Assembly (NCBI RefSeq): GCF_014395225.1
Contig: NZ_CP060723.1
Location: 1,612,001-1,676,000 of the forward strand
Direction: 5' to 3'
Length of the DNA: 64,000 nt
Source: Pedobacter roseus
Lineage (GTDB): Bacteria > Bacteroidota > Bacteroidia > Sphingobacteriales > Sphingobacteriaceae
Each line of letters starts with the position of its first letter. Position 1 is the stretch's first letter. This document shows positions 1 to 8,582 of this stretch, piece by piece. Made by a program: the position numbers and the translations under genes. The notes under the pieces are model-generated. The model saw nothing but the letters and a program-made list of their open reading frames with translations. It was not told the DNA's origin and searched no databases.

Positions 1-1357
1 GGCTTACTGTTTCACCTGTTTTGGTTTTAAATGCTTCAACAGGCTTGCCTTCATTGTCTTTACAAATCCACTTTACAGCAGCACCTTCTTCGGGAAGGGC
101 AGGCAAAATCTTAAAGCGGTCTTTTACGCTAAATGTGACCGATTCTTTTATCCTTGTGCTTTCAACAGAAGCGATGACCGATGTAAGCCCGTTCTTGATG
201 GCCTGAATTTGCTCTGATTGTTTTGGAACACCGTTAAAACAGGCTGATACTATGTATGAACATTCATCATTACAGATTACCTGTGTAATGTTCCCGGTAG
301 GGGTTAACAGGGTAGGTAAGCCCGGACCACCTGTTTTGGTTACTTCCCAGGTAATGGTGCTGATATCGCCAGGTACAGGCAGGGCTGGAAAAAGGCTCTT
401 AAGCCTGAATTCTATAGGTACCTGTATCCTCACTTTAGTTTTTCCATCAACTGTGCTAACCGTTTCGATCCCGTTTTCTTTAACCGTATAAGTTTTAGTT
501 ACTTTTTTATCGCTATTGGTTTTGCCATAAGCCTCGATGAGGTATGTTCCGGCTTTTTTGAAAGTGATAGTGATGGTTTCGCCGGCATCGCTCCGCAATT
601 GCATGGGCTCGCCATTTACGTCGTAAATAACCCAGTTTACACCCTGTTTTTCTGCATCGCTGGGCTGTCCGTTAAACGCTGCCTTGAAGGTAACAGGGCT
701 ATTGAGCGGTTGCAGTTTACCATAGCTTAGTGGGGCAATTGATTTTACGGTTGCACCGTCTTCGTCCTCATTTTTTGCCACAGCAGTGGTATAAATTAAC
801 TCCTCTGTAATCAAAGGACCATCAGCTGCCCAGTTGCCTGCATTGGCATTTTCGAGTTCAGGCGAAGTAATATTAACCTGTTGACCATGCTGTACAATTT
901 TTATATTTCCGCCTTTGGCCGTGCATATTGCCGTACTTTTGTCGGTTAACACATAAGCGCCATTTGGAAGTTCTACTTTTTCATAATAATCTTTCCATTG
1001 TAGTTTGGCCGTGCATGGTACGGGTTTGCTTGGATCTGGTACTTTGCATTGGCCAAAGTTCAGGTTGAGCAATTTATTTTCTAAAGTGGTTGCAATCAGT
1101 TTGGTTTCACCGTTATCGTTGATCACGTATTTATTATGGCTAAGTACTTTCAATGGCTTGGGCGAAGAATCGACCGCTTTATCGCAAGTATATTTTGCAC
1201 CATGGCATGCCAAAATCTCGGTAATTTCTGTGTTTGGTATGGAGCTGGCCGAGTCTTGTGTGGCAGGCTGCCCTGATACCTTTGGGATATCGGAAACTTC
1301 AATATCAATGATATGATCTTTATCATTAATTGGTTCAGGATCTGTGCTCCAATTCAT
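1..1357 (-). CDS. DUF4280/PAAR-like T6SS tip protein (partial, 3' end outside)
   Basis: The ATG at 1357-1355 opens a frame with no stop down to base 2, so 452 codons are seen and the C-terminus lies beyond the window. Residues about 47-163 look like the DUF4280 (PAAR-like) domain: ACHGAKYTC, NFGQC, a Cys near 115, then STAICTAKGGNIKIV and GQ, with Cys at 51, 58, 104, 115 and 145. PAAR-like proteins cap the VgrG spike of type VI secretion and carry effectors. After the domain come beta-rich, Ig-like segments (for example ITITFKKAGTYLIEAYG). It is the last visible gene of a minus-strand row headed by a VgrG, 11 bp after its neighbour. An effector domain would be expected in the unseen C-terminus; that is inference. 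Confidence 0.8.
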   Translation of the reverse strand, partial: MNWSTDPEPINDKDHIIDIEVSDIPKVSGQPATQDSASSIPNTEITEILACHGAKYTCDKAVDSSPKPLKVLSHNKYVINDNGETKLIATTLENKLLNLNFGQCKVPDPSKPVPCTAKLQWKDYYEKVELPNGAYVLTDKSTAICTAKGGNIKIVQHGQQVNITSPELENANAGNWAADGPLITEELIYTTAVAKNEDEDGATVKSIAPLSYGKLQPLNSPVTFKAAFNGQPSDAEKQGVNWVIYDVNGEPMQLRSDAGETITITFKKAGTYLIEAYGKTNSDKKVTKTYTVKENGIETVSTVDGKTKVRIQVPIEFRLKSLFPALPVPGDISTITWEVTKTGGPGLPTLLTPTGNITQVICNDECSYIVSACFNGVPKQSEQIQAIKNGLTSVIASVESTRIKESVTFSVKDRFKILPALPEEGAAVKWICKDNEGKPVEAFKTKTGETVS

Positions 1358-1368
1358 TTTGGTTATAT

Positions 1369-2178
1369 TTAATTGGTTGTTAAAGTAATGGTTAGCGTTT
1401 TTCTGTATCTGTTTGTTGTTAAGGTATAAAAGCTTTCGATCGCATTACACCAACCCGTTATATGATCCAGCTGATAAAGTCCCTCAATGCGGATCTCGCT
1501 GAGATGATCATCCGTTTTGGTTTTAAGCCAATCGTCAAAGCCAGCTTGATCAGGGATTTTATCCCATTTGCCTGAAAATTTAATTGATTGTCCGGTTGCT
1601 GAATCCTGAAGTAACCATTTTTCGTTAAACTGGATAGGCGAGGGGCATAAGCCATATACAGTTCTTTTGCAATAGAAATTATTTCCGATAAAAGCAGCAT
1701 CGTAGATATTTCTAAAATATTCATTCAGAAATATGTCTTGCATGATGTATGGAGTGAGGGTCTCGCCAGGCAACATTTTTACATCCAATTTTGTTAGGGC
1801 CGGTTCAACCCAATCTCCTGTAAAAGTATCGGCTAAATTTTCTCTAATATTCAACCACTTTTGCCACAGTTCGTGTTGTTTCTCAACTGCGCTTGGTACC
1901 CCGTTTAATCCGAGCTTTATGGTTAACTGATACAGGACTGCCGAAATCTGTTGTGCAAATGCATCAGCATTATTATCTGGTAAATTGTTGGGTGAAATTG
2001 GTTTACGGACAATATCTATATTTTGATTTCCAGACCAAAAAGAAGTTTTGTGTGGAAAAATTTCTACACTAAAAGTTTTAAAAAAATAATCTTCCTTATT
2101 ACCCGTTTTCTCGGTTATCTCAACCTTGCAAAGCATGCTTAAGGGTTTTTCTAAAGGTTTATAGAGAATTTTACTCAT
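1369..2178 (-). CDS. Unknown protein in T6SS cargo cluster (269 aa)
   Basis: I do not recognise a family. ATG start at 2178, no signal peptide and no membrane segment. The protein is soluble and rich in Trp and aromatic residues, with a beta-like N-terminal part (residues 1-60) and several Trp in the C-terminal half. It sits between a small ORF and the PAAR-like gene, 24 bp and 11 bp from its neighbours, so it is very probably co-transcribed with vgrG. By position it could be an effector-loading adaptor, chaperone or tip component, but nothing in the sequence proves this. A tail-completion or baseplate-like fold is another possibility. Confidence 0.6.
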   Translation of the reverse strand: MSKILYKPLEKPLSMLCKVEITEKTGNKEDYFFKTFSVEIFPHKTSFWSGNQNIDIVRKPISPNNLPDNNADAFAQQISAVLYQLTIKLGLNGVPSAVEKQHELWQKWLNIRENLADTFTGDWVEPALTKLDVKMLPGETLTPYIMQDIFLNEYFRNIYDAAFIGNNFYCKRTVYGLCPSPIQFNEKWLLQDSATGQSIKFSGKWDKIPDQAGFDDWLKTKTDDHLSEIRIEGLYQLDHITGWCNAIESFYTLTTNRYRKTLTITLTTN

Positions 2179-2202
2179 TTTTTCATTTAGTTAGAAAATC
2201 TC

Positions 2203-2403
2203 CTATTCTACGTGAGATTTTATCACATATTCTATTTTCAGGCCATTTTCATCAGGCTCATACCGATCATATTTAACCTTATCTCCGCTCTGTAGCATCA
2301 CCTCTTTTGTTGCATTAAAATTAATGTCACCGTTGATTGCAGACCATTTAGTGCTTGCTGCAGTTTCGGTTATTTTTTTGCTGATGTATTTGATCGTACC
2401 CAT
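2203..2403 (-). CDS. Small unknown protein following vgrG (66 aa)
   Basis: ATG at 2403-2401, one base after the VgrG stop, which suggests translational coupling. The product has no signal peptide or membrane segment. The middle part (INFNATKEVMLQSGDKVKY) is written in the same NATKE/NSTKD style as the C-terminal needle repeats of the VgrG next door, so it may be a short beta-stranded protein that associates with the spike. This is inference; I know no named family for it. Confidence 0.6.
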   Translation of the reverse strand: MGTIKYISKKITETAASTKWSAINGDINFNATKEVMLQSGDKVKYDRYEPDENGLKIEYVIKSHVE

Positions 2404-2404
2404 C

Positions 2405-4219
2405 TCAAAACAATTTAACTTTGCTGCCGCTTTTGTTTACAATCTCTTTGCTGCTATGCAGTTCAATATTATCTTTAGTACTATTTAAATTTATCTGTTC
2501 TGCAGTTTTTTCGATATTAGAAGCCGTTTTATTGATGTTGTCGTTGGCAACCATGCTGATGTTTTCGGCCATTACCGAATGATTTTCGCCAGCATTGCTT
2601 GCAATATTTCCTCCTGCATTACTGTAAATGTGTTCACCTGCAGCTATTGAAACGTTTTGTTCAGCACTGATAGAGATGTTCTTAGCCGTAATGTTGATGT
2701 TTTCTGGTGCGCTGATTTCTATACTCGATGAGCTGGTATCAAATCGTATAATATTATTGCTTTTATCGGTAATGGTAATGGTTTCAGCGCCAGAAGTATC
2801 ATTAAATTCTATTATATGCCCGCTTCTTGTTGCAATTGATTTTAGATGATTGTTGTCATAACCTCCTGCTCCATTCAAACCGTGGAAAATACTACCCATT
2901 ACAATAGGCCTGGCAATATTTCCTTCTTCAAAAGTTACAGCCACCTGATCGCCAATTTCGGGAATAAATACAAAACCCCTGTTTGTATTGACCTGCGCAC
3001 TGCTGCCCGCATCTGGCGTAATTACCCTTAACCAATCTGTTACATCATTATTAAGGCATTCCCATTTAAATTTTACTTTAACCCGGCCGTGACCCTGGGG
3101 ATCATTATTATCAACAACATCAGCCAGCTGCATAAGCGGGTTAGGCCTTTTATAATTTTTAACCAAAATACATTCTGTTGAGGCTAATAAACCTTCAAAA
3201 GTATGGTGATACTTACCAGCCACATCAATATGGTGATTAATGCTTGTGATGAGGAATTTACCCAGACTTTCGGTTGCAAAAGCAAGTTCCTGTTTAATAC
3301 TCATGGTGATTTCGGCAATACAACCTATGCTTAGTGCGGGATTATCACCTTTGGCACTGATTTTTAAAAGCTCGGATGCATTGGCTTTCTCGTTATTTTC
3401 TGTATAGGTTTTAATTTCTTTATTGGTACGAATAGCGATCATCGCGGGTTGATGGAAAGCTTTGCTAAAAGTTCGGTTGGCTATCTGAACAGCATGCGCT
3501 AAATCAGGCAAACCATCTGTTTTGCCTGTGCTTTCACTTTGCAAAATCTCGTCTTCCTCAGCAATGTATGCGAAATTTTTATTTTTGATCGGTGAAATCT
3601 CCATGGCATACTGCAGATCCTGCACATCACGACCATAAAATAACTCTATTTCTTTTTGTTCATCAGGTTTGCCAAAATTGAGTTGTTTTCCATCATAAAA
3701 AAACCATTCCTGGTATTCGGCAGATAAACGGTTTAAAAACTGAAAGTCACTCTCCTTATATTGAATAAGATAATCAATGGGTGCTTTTCGGTTGGTATTG
3801 GTTGTAATTTTAAGATCATTTTCAGGTGTATCTTTTGTAAGCAGTGTTACTATTTCTTCAAAATTTTTAGCAAGGTAAGATCCCAGATCAGCTCCACGGT
3901 CAATTAAAATGCTAGGGCTGTAACCACTCAAAATGTATACACCATGGTAGCCATGACTTTGATCGAGGGATATTTTGGTAATGATGCCTGTAAATTCCTG
4001 CAATTTATCGGTTTCATAACCAAAAGAAGCAGTAAGTGTTTTACCAACAAAATCACGGCTATTATCAAGCGTAATTAATCCTGGCAAATCCAATTGCTGG
4101 TGTTTAAACCGAAGTTCGAAATAATGATGTCCGTTAAAATGTTGTTGCAGGTCGAACGAGTCAAAATGCTCGATGGCTTTGCCTTCGATGTTAATTTCGG
4201 TAATGAGTTTGTCTTCCAT
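2405..4219 (-). CDS. vgrG: Type VI secretion VgrG spike protein (TssI)
   Basis: 604 residues, the usual size of Bacteroidota VgrG proteins. The N-terminal ~350 residues resemble the phage gp27-like hub (for example DFQFLNRLSAEYQEWFFYDGKQL). Residues about 365-445 resemble the gp5-like OB fold, with PQGHGRVKVKFKW, DWLRVITPDAGS and FVFIPEIGDQVAV. Residues about 470-604 form a repetitive needle with recurring ENI-I-A / NIS-A units. The protein would trimerise as the puncturing spike at the tip of the Hcp tube and carry a PAAR-like protein and effectors. It heads the minus-strand cargo cluster. No sheath, baseplate or ATPase genes are in the window, so this is a cargo island and not the apparatus. 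Confidence 0.92.
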   Translation of the reverse strand: MEDKLITEINIEGKAIEHFDSFDLQQHFNGHHYFELRFKHQQLDLPGLITLDNSRDFVGKTLTASFGYETDKLQEFTGIITKISLDQSHGYHGVYILSGYSPSILIDRGADLGSYLAKNFEEIVTLLTKDTPENDLKITTNTNRKAPIDYLIQYKESDFQFLNRLSAEYQEWFFYDGKQLNFGKPDEQKEIELFYGRDVQDLQYAMEISPIKNKNFAYIAEEDEILQSESTGKTDGLPDLAHAVQIANRTFSKAFHQPAMIAIRTNKEIKTYTENNEKANASELLKISAKGDNPALSIGCIAEITMSIKQELAFATESLGKFLITSINHHIDVAGKYHHTFEGLLASTECILVKNYKRPNPLMQLADVVDNNDPQGHGRVKVKFKWECLNNDVTDWLRVITPDAGSSAQVNTNRGFVFIPEIGDQVAVTFEEGNIARPIVMGSIFHGLNGAGGYDNNHLKSIATRSGHIIEFNDTSGAETITITDKSNNIIRFDTSSSSIEISAPENINITAKNISISAEQNVSIAAGEHIYSNAGGNIASNAGENHSVMAENISMVANDNINKTASNIEKTAEQINLNSTKDNIELHSSKEIVNKSGSKVKLF

Positions 4220-4488
4220 GAGGCGCGTATTTTAGAAAACCAATAAAAATGCAAGTGCAATTATTTATGTTATTAAGGCAAAACATTGACCAATTTTTGT
4301 TGGTGACATCTAATTTTAGCAATTTGGATTTGTAGGTAATGAGTTTTATTATGCGAAATATTGGTTTTTTAGCTTATTTGGCCAGTTTTGATTTAATCTC
4401 CGTGCAATAAATAAAAACAAAATACTTTGGTTTTTATTTGGAAAATGTATTGGGTGATTTACTAATTTCTACACTCTGTTTTGTAGTT

Positions 4489-4506
4489 GTGGAAATACTT
4501 CTACAT
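4489..4506 (-). promoter_or_regulatory. 18-base word shared with 8805-8822
   Basis: The word GTGGAAATACTTCTACAT occurs here and identically at 8805-8822, and the next bases (TAAAATTAG against TAAATTAG) are also alike. Here it lies 270 bp upstream of the vgrG start; the other lies 223 bp upstream of the lipoprotein toxin start, in the same orientation to its gene. A shared operator or promoter element for the two units is inferred from this placement. No regulator is known. Confidence 0.4.
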
Positions 4507-4683
4507 ACTCTAAAATTAGGTAGCCTATAATTTGGGTGTAATTTTGAATGAAAAATGGCTATTGCGAAGAAAAACTTATCGAAGATAAAATCCTGATTAA
4601 TAAAAAATGCAAGTATTTGAATTGAAATCATAGGATATTAATCCGCAACTTGTAACCTATCTGCGTTTACAGAAATCTAAAAG

Positions 4684-4725
4684 GATTAAAACAAAACAGG
4701 TTGCCTGAATTGAGGCAACCTGTTT
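4684..4725 (-). terminator. Rho-independent terminator of the toxin-immunity operon
   Basis: A perfect 12-bp stem (4694-4705 with 4714-4725, arm AAACAGGTTGCC) with an 8-base loop, followed on the minus strand by TTTTGTTTTAA. It lies 48 bp after the stop of the gene at 4773 and closes the minus-strand row that starts at 8582. Confidence 0.85.
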
Positions 4726-4772
4726 ACATGACAATATACGTTTGACGAAAAAATAACCAATTATACAGTCTT

Positions 4773-5300
4773 TCAATTCTCCATTTCATCGAAAGAAAGA
4801 TCATCCATCAAACTAATGAACTTTACATGAGGTAGGCTTTTTTTCAATAAAGCAATTTTATCATCAGGAAGAACCACGCTAACCAAATCAATTTCTTTTA
4901 AAAATTTGCATTTTTTTAATTTAGCTACAATTGATTCCATATCAGAATCAGGGCAGAATGGAATGGCTAATGTTTCCAGTTTGCACTTTGTAATGCCACT
5001 TGGAAGATCTAATACATACAGACTCTGTAATCTGAGGTGCTTTAAATTTTTGAAATCATTAATCTTCTCTGTCAGTTTATAATAATATGGATTAATTGGC
5101 ATAACATTACCTGGTGGAAAAATGGTCTGCCCAGGATTAAGTAATATTAAACTTTCTAATTGTGGATGTTTTTTTAGATAATCAGAAATATTGGGATCAA
5201 AATCTGTTACTGTCACCATCAGGTTTTTATCTATCGATTGGCTCATTACGGTATAATAATTTAAGAAAAATAAAGATATGATTGAGGTAATTATTTTCAT
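4773..5300 (-). CDS. Secreted leucine-rich protein (175 aa), possible accessory immunity protein
   Basis: ATG at 5300. The first ~20 residues (MKIITSIISLFFLNYYTVMS) look like an export signal. The rest has leucine-rich-repeat spacing, for example LKHLRLQSLYVLDLPSG, LETLAIPF and LKEIDLVSVVLP, so a short LRR solenoid is likely. It is the last gene of the row with the toxin, SUKH-like and membrane proteins, 20 bp after its neighbour and directly before a terminator. A role as periplasmic partner or second immunity protein is inferred only from position. It could also be an unrelated surface LRR protein. Confidence 0.6.
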   Translation of the reverse strand: MKIITSIISLFFLNYYTVMSQSIDKNLMVTVTDFDPNISDYLKKHPQLESLILLNPGQTIFPPGNVMPINPYYYKLTEKINDFKNLKHLRLQSLYVLDLPSGITKCKLETLAIPFCPDSDMESIVAKLKKCKFLKEIDLVSVVLPDDKIALLKKSLPHVKFISLMDDLSFDEMEN

Positions 5301-5320
5301 TTGCTACATTATCTATATCA

Positions 5321-5701
5321 TTAAAAATGATTTATTTGAATAAGATGCCTCCAGATGTGCCCACCAATAAAATAGAATGTTAGTGATGCGACGAAAGATG
5401 CAATTCCAATGATATATTTGGTTTTTCTATCTAGTTTATAAAATAAAGGGGATACACATGCTCCTATCAAAGATAGAAAATAGCCTATCGTATTAAGCTT
5501 ATTCAATAATTTGAGGAGTCTGACATAATTACTGTCGGCAGTATAATGTGCACTTATCGAAATTATCCGGCCATCTTTTACTGGTGTAAACATGGCATCT
5601 TTACTTGAATAAAAGATGCTATGTGAGCCAAATAGAAAATGAATTAATTGAATTGCGCAGATTGATAATGCTACGAGATAGATAATTTTTAAACCTTTCA
5701 C
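5321..5701 (-). CDS. Small membrane protein (126 aa)
   Basis: The start codon is GTG at 5701; the ATG three bases upstream is out of frame and meets TGA at once. Three hydrophobic segments are visible: residues 5-24, about 71-87 and about 96-114. The loop between the first two (about 45 residues) is probably periplasmic. I recognise no family. The gene lies between the SUKH-like gene and the LRR protein gene in one transcription unit, so membrane-borne immunity is a reasonable guess but unproven. Confidence 0.55.
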   Translation of the reverse strand: MKGLKIIYLVALSICAIQLIHFLFGSHSIFYSSKDAMFTPVKDGRIISISAHYTADSNYVRLLKLLNKLNTIGYFLSLIGACVSPLFYKLDRKTKYIIGIASFVASLTFYFIGGHIWRHLIQINHF

Positions 5702-5773
5702 ATCAAGATAATTAAAGTATACATTCAGCAGAAAAAAATTTAAAGTTTATTGGTTACCTCTTGAATGTTTTAA

Positions 5774-6457
5774 TCAATCGCCAAACATTTCATCATTTTC
5801 CTTTTCCATTGCTACCCACTCTAACCAATAATCAACCCCCGTTTTACCTGCACCAGTAGGGTCAATCTGAAAAAAATCAGGGATGATCTCAAAATTCTTC
5901 CTAGTTTTTAACTCTTGTATGTAATGTATAAAGCATTCTAAAAGTTTAGGGAATGATGAAAAGATAATTTCACTTAATCCTTCCATATCTCCTCCATATT
6001 CATGATCGTATATCCTAATCGGGTATTCATTGTCCTCAACTTCATACCTGCCATCAAAAACTAGGGGACCTGCATCATTACCCTCGTCACCAAATGGATA
6101 CAGTTTTGCATCAATAAGTTCTTTTGCAAGGTCATAATCAAGATTATCAATAATGTGCTGAAGAGGTTCGGTTGGGGATGAAATAGGCAGGCCCATAAGT
6201 TGGCAAGAACAATCGAGAAAAAAGTATTGCTTATGCCATTCTATAAAACTTTCAGGGAATTTTACATGGAATTTTTGTTCTATTTTAGAATAATCTGCAA
6301 CTGTTAGCGTTCCATTAATTGGTTTCCATTCATAATACCCGTTCTGATTAACGGTCGAATTAACCATAGGTTTGGGAGTTTTCTCATGATCATATCCTAT
6401 CAGAAAATCGGAATAATTGAAATAAGCCTTAAAAAAGCGGTCGATTGTCTCATTCAT
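5774..6457 (-). CDS. SMI1/KNR4 (SUKH) family immunity-like protein
   Basis: I choose the ATG at 6457 (227 residues) over a TTG three codons upstream that almost touches the preceding stop. The core (about residues 52-100) has the SUKH pattern: ADYSKIEQKFHVKFPESFIEWH, then a loop and hydrophobic strands (YPFGDEGNDAGPLVFD, YPIRIYDHEYGGDMEGL). SUKH proteins are cytosolic immunity proteins known to neutralise nuclease toxins of HNH/ENDO VII type. The gene starts 10 bp after the stop of the predicted nuclease toxin, the classic toxin-immunity order. Family assignment is by pattern only; pairing with the toxin is inference. Confidence 0.7.
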   Translation of the reverse strand: MNETIDRFFKAYFNYSDFLIGYDHEKTPKPMVNSTVNQNGYYEWKPINGTLTVADYSKIEQKFHVKFPESFIEWHKQYFFLDCSCQLMGLPISSPTEPLQHIIDNLDYDLAKELIDAKLYPFGDEGNDAGPLVFDGRYEVEDNEYPIRIYDHEYGGDMEGLSEIIFSSFPKLLECFIHYIQELKTRKNFEIIPDFFQIDPTGAGKTGVDYWLEWVAMEKENDEMFGD

Positions 6458-6467
6458 GTTTGGCAAT

Positions 6468-8582
6468 TTAATTTAATTTTTTTAAGCTATTTGTACGATG
6501 ATTAGTTACATCAATATCTTCTTCATAAGTTGCTATTTTAAAAACTCCCATGTAGCGCTTTTCATCTTCATCCCAAATATAGTCTTCAAAAGCATCATAA
6601 GTAACAATTGCTCTAATTACTGTACCGCTTGAATTTTTAAATACACGTTGATCGATAATTTCAAAATAAAAATTTTGTAACTGTTCTTTGTACAACTTGC
6701 CAATTTCATCGGTAGCGCCAAAACCATTTACCCATGCATCAGGGTTGCCGGTCCTAATATCAGTAAAGATGGAAAACAATTCTGTGAATGGCCCTAGTGA
6801 ATTTAACCTATTTTTTACTTTTGATAGGTTGTTTATTCTTGTTAGATGTAATCTGCTTGTCCACTTTTGATGCACCTTGGCTGGAATAGCGAATGCCATG
6901 TTACGTTGTTTGTGATGATGGTGGACAAGTTGGTTAAACCTGTAAGACTTATGTGTAGGATTATACTTGATCCACTGATCATCGGCATTAACTTTGTTAA
7001 ATTGATTATTGCGAATAAAGGTTCTATTTTCTTTACTAAACATTTCGGGTCTTTTTTTAATCAGTTGGTCCCAAAAATATTTTGCATTTCTTGGATTACC
7101 ATAAACGGTATGGCCATTTCTAGGTGATGCTGGCGTCATGTCAATACCCATGTTTTTTATATAGTAGGCTTCAGGAATGGGATCAGTATTGGGGAGCCCT
7201 TGTTGAAGTAGTTCTAAATCAATGATACCCAGTTCATCTTCATCATCATACCACTGTTGATCGTAGATAACATCAAAATTATTGGGTATATAGATTGGTG
7301 AATTTTCGTTGTATCTACCGTTTAGTACATCTTTAAATGCTTGATTATAACTATTGGGATTTCCAATTAAATACTCAATCGACCACCTTAGAAAACCAAT
7401 ATTTTCTTGTGTATTACCTCCGTTGTTATCAAGGTAAGAAATCATATTTTCAACAACGAATTCGTTAGCTGGGTTATCAACAAAATTCCTTAAATCGGTT
7501 TCAAATGGCTGTATAGCCAAGGCAAGTGTTAAAAACTCTGATTTGGTTAAAGTTGTTAGTTGTGCTGGTCCTGAAGTGGGACAATTCTCACATTGAGGTA
7601 TAGGAATATCACTACATGCTGGAACACTCATTGATCCATCAGCGTTTATGATATGTGGGTCGACGTAGTTTGGATCGGGATTACAGTTCAAAGGAACATA
7701 ATCGTTTGGATTTGGAGAGCCTCCGCCACCGATCCCATTGCCCGGGCTAGGGCTTTCGCCGCCGCTGCCCGTGGTAGGCGGTTTGTCCGGCCCATCAGGG
7801 AATTTATCGTCTATTATCCATACCGTCAGGTTTTTGCCGCAGGATGTTACACCACAGACATTGCAGGTCATCCAGTCGCATGGGCCGGAGGTGCAAGTAC
7901 ATACGCCAGTCCTATACCTAATGCATATAGATATGTTCCCACCTGGGACCAGGATAGGCTCCTCTGCAACCGACATTAGTTTTCCATGTGATCCGCCAGG
8001 TGCCTTCGAAGATTTGTTCGCTGAAGTATGTCGTGGAAAGGATAGTTTTTTAATAGGCTTTCCGTTCCACTCGCTCACGTAGACATCACCGTGGTAAGTA
8101 TCCCTCGATCCATAAAGCCATAAAGAATCTGGCTGCAGAAATACCCATTCCGCATGTATCTCTTTCAGGCTGTCTCTGTACATCAATAGATAGTTCAGTG
8201 AACTCATTGGTAGCACATCTTTTTTTGTTCCAACCACTGCAAGAGCCTGGTTGAAGTCGATGGGGATTTTTACAGATGTCCCGTTTGATATCATCATCTG
8301 ATGGGCTTTTTCCCAGATAGGCTGTTTGCTGTTCCTTACATCATCAAGTGTAAGTATTTTAGTATCTTGAACTCCCGAACCAGTACCCATGAGTTTTTTC
8401 GATTTTGCCAGCTGTTTTAGATTGGCATCGAAATACTGTTTAGCCTCGACAATAGAAAGCCCATTTTGAAAGTCTTTTGAATTTGGCTGTAGCAGATCTT
8501 TTTTACAGCCTTGCGCCAGGGCCAGGCACATTAGAATTAAGCAAGCTATGGCTTTGCTTTTAAAGAGAGTTAATTTTTTCAT
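6468..8582 (-). CDS. Lipoprotein polymorphic toxin with C-terminal HNH/ENDO VII-like nuclease
   Basis: I choose the ATG at 8582 (704 residues); a TTG ten codons upstream also keeps the frame open. The N-terminus is a lipoprotein signal (LALAQGC, Cys26, then KKD). Residues about 30-225 form an unknown domain, followed by Cys-rich and Gly/Pro-rich linkers (about 220-330, with a local GC rise near 7.7-7.95 kb) and an alpha-helical region. The C-terminus has LVHHHHKQRNMAFAIP then VH, with His554-557, His571 and His579. This resembles the WHH/LHH-type HNH/ENDO VII nucleases of polymorphic toxins. The SUKH-like gene directly downstream supports a toxin role. The hydrolysed substrate (DNA or RNA) cannot be told from the sequence. 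Confidence 0.65.
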   Translation of the reverse strand: MKKLTLFKSKAIACLILMCLALAQGCKKDLLQPNSKDFQNGLSIVEAKQYFDANLKQLAKSKKLMGTGSGVQDTKILTLDDVRNSKQPIWEKAHQMMISNGTSVKIPIDFNQALAVVGTKKDVLPMSSLNYLLMYRDSLKEIHAEWVFLQPDSLWLYGSRDTYHGDVYVSEWNGKPIKKLSFPRHTSANKSSKAPGGSHGKLMSVAEEPILVPGGNISICIRYRTGVCTCTSGPCDWMTCNVCGVTSCGKNLTVWIIDDKFPDGPDKPPTTGSGGESPSPGNGIGGGGSPNPNDYVPLNCNPDPNYVDPHIINADGSMSVPACSDIPIPQCENCPTSGPAQLTTLTKSEFLTLALAIQPFETDLRNFVDNPANEFVVENMISYLDNNGGNTQENIGFLRWSIEYLIGNPNSYNQAFKDVLNGRYNENSPIYIPNNFDVIYDQQWYDDEDELGIIDLELLQQGLPNTDPIPEAYYIKNMGIDMTPASPRNGHTVYGNPRNAKYFWDQLIKKRPEMFSKENRTFIRNNQFNKVNADDQWIKYNPTHKSYRFNQLVHHHHKQRNMAFAIPAKVHQKWTSRLHLTRINNLSKVKNRLNSLGPFTELFSIFTDIRTGNPDAWVNGFGATDEIGKLYKEQLQNFYFEIIDQRVFKNSSGTVIRAIVTYDAFEDYIWDEDEKRYMGVFKIATYEEDIDVTNHRTNSLKKLN

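Larger units (their letters stand above)
4220..4772. other. Intergenic stretch upstream of vgrG
   Basis: AT-rich spacer between the vgrG start and the end of the toxin-immunity operon. It holds a rho-independent terminator (4684-4725) and an 18-base word shared with the stretch upstream of the toxin gene (4489-4506). The vgrG promoter must lie here. I see no convincing gene: the 65-codon minus-strand frame at 4434-4631 has no family character. Confidence 0.6.

Noticed and set aside
4434..4631. 65-codon ORF in the vgrG upstream spacer
   Set aside because: Low-complexity AT-rich composition, no family marks, and it covers the shared 18-base regulatory word.
7653..8082. Plus-strand ORFs in the GC-rich part of the toxin gene
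   Set aside because: They are shadows of the Gly/Pro-rich linker of the minus-strand lipoprotein, whose frame is continuous with signal peptide and C-terminal domain.
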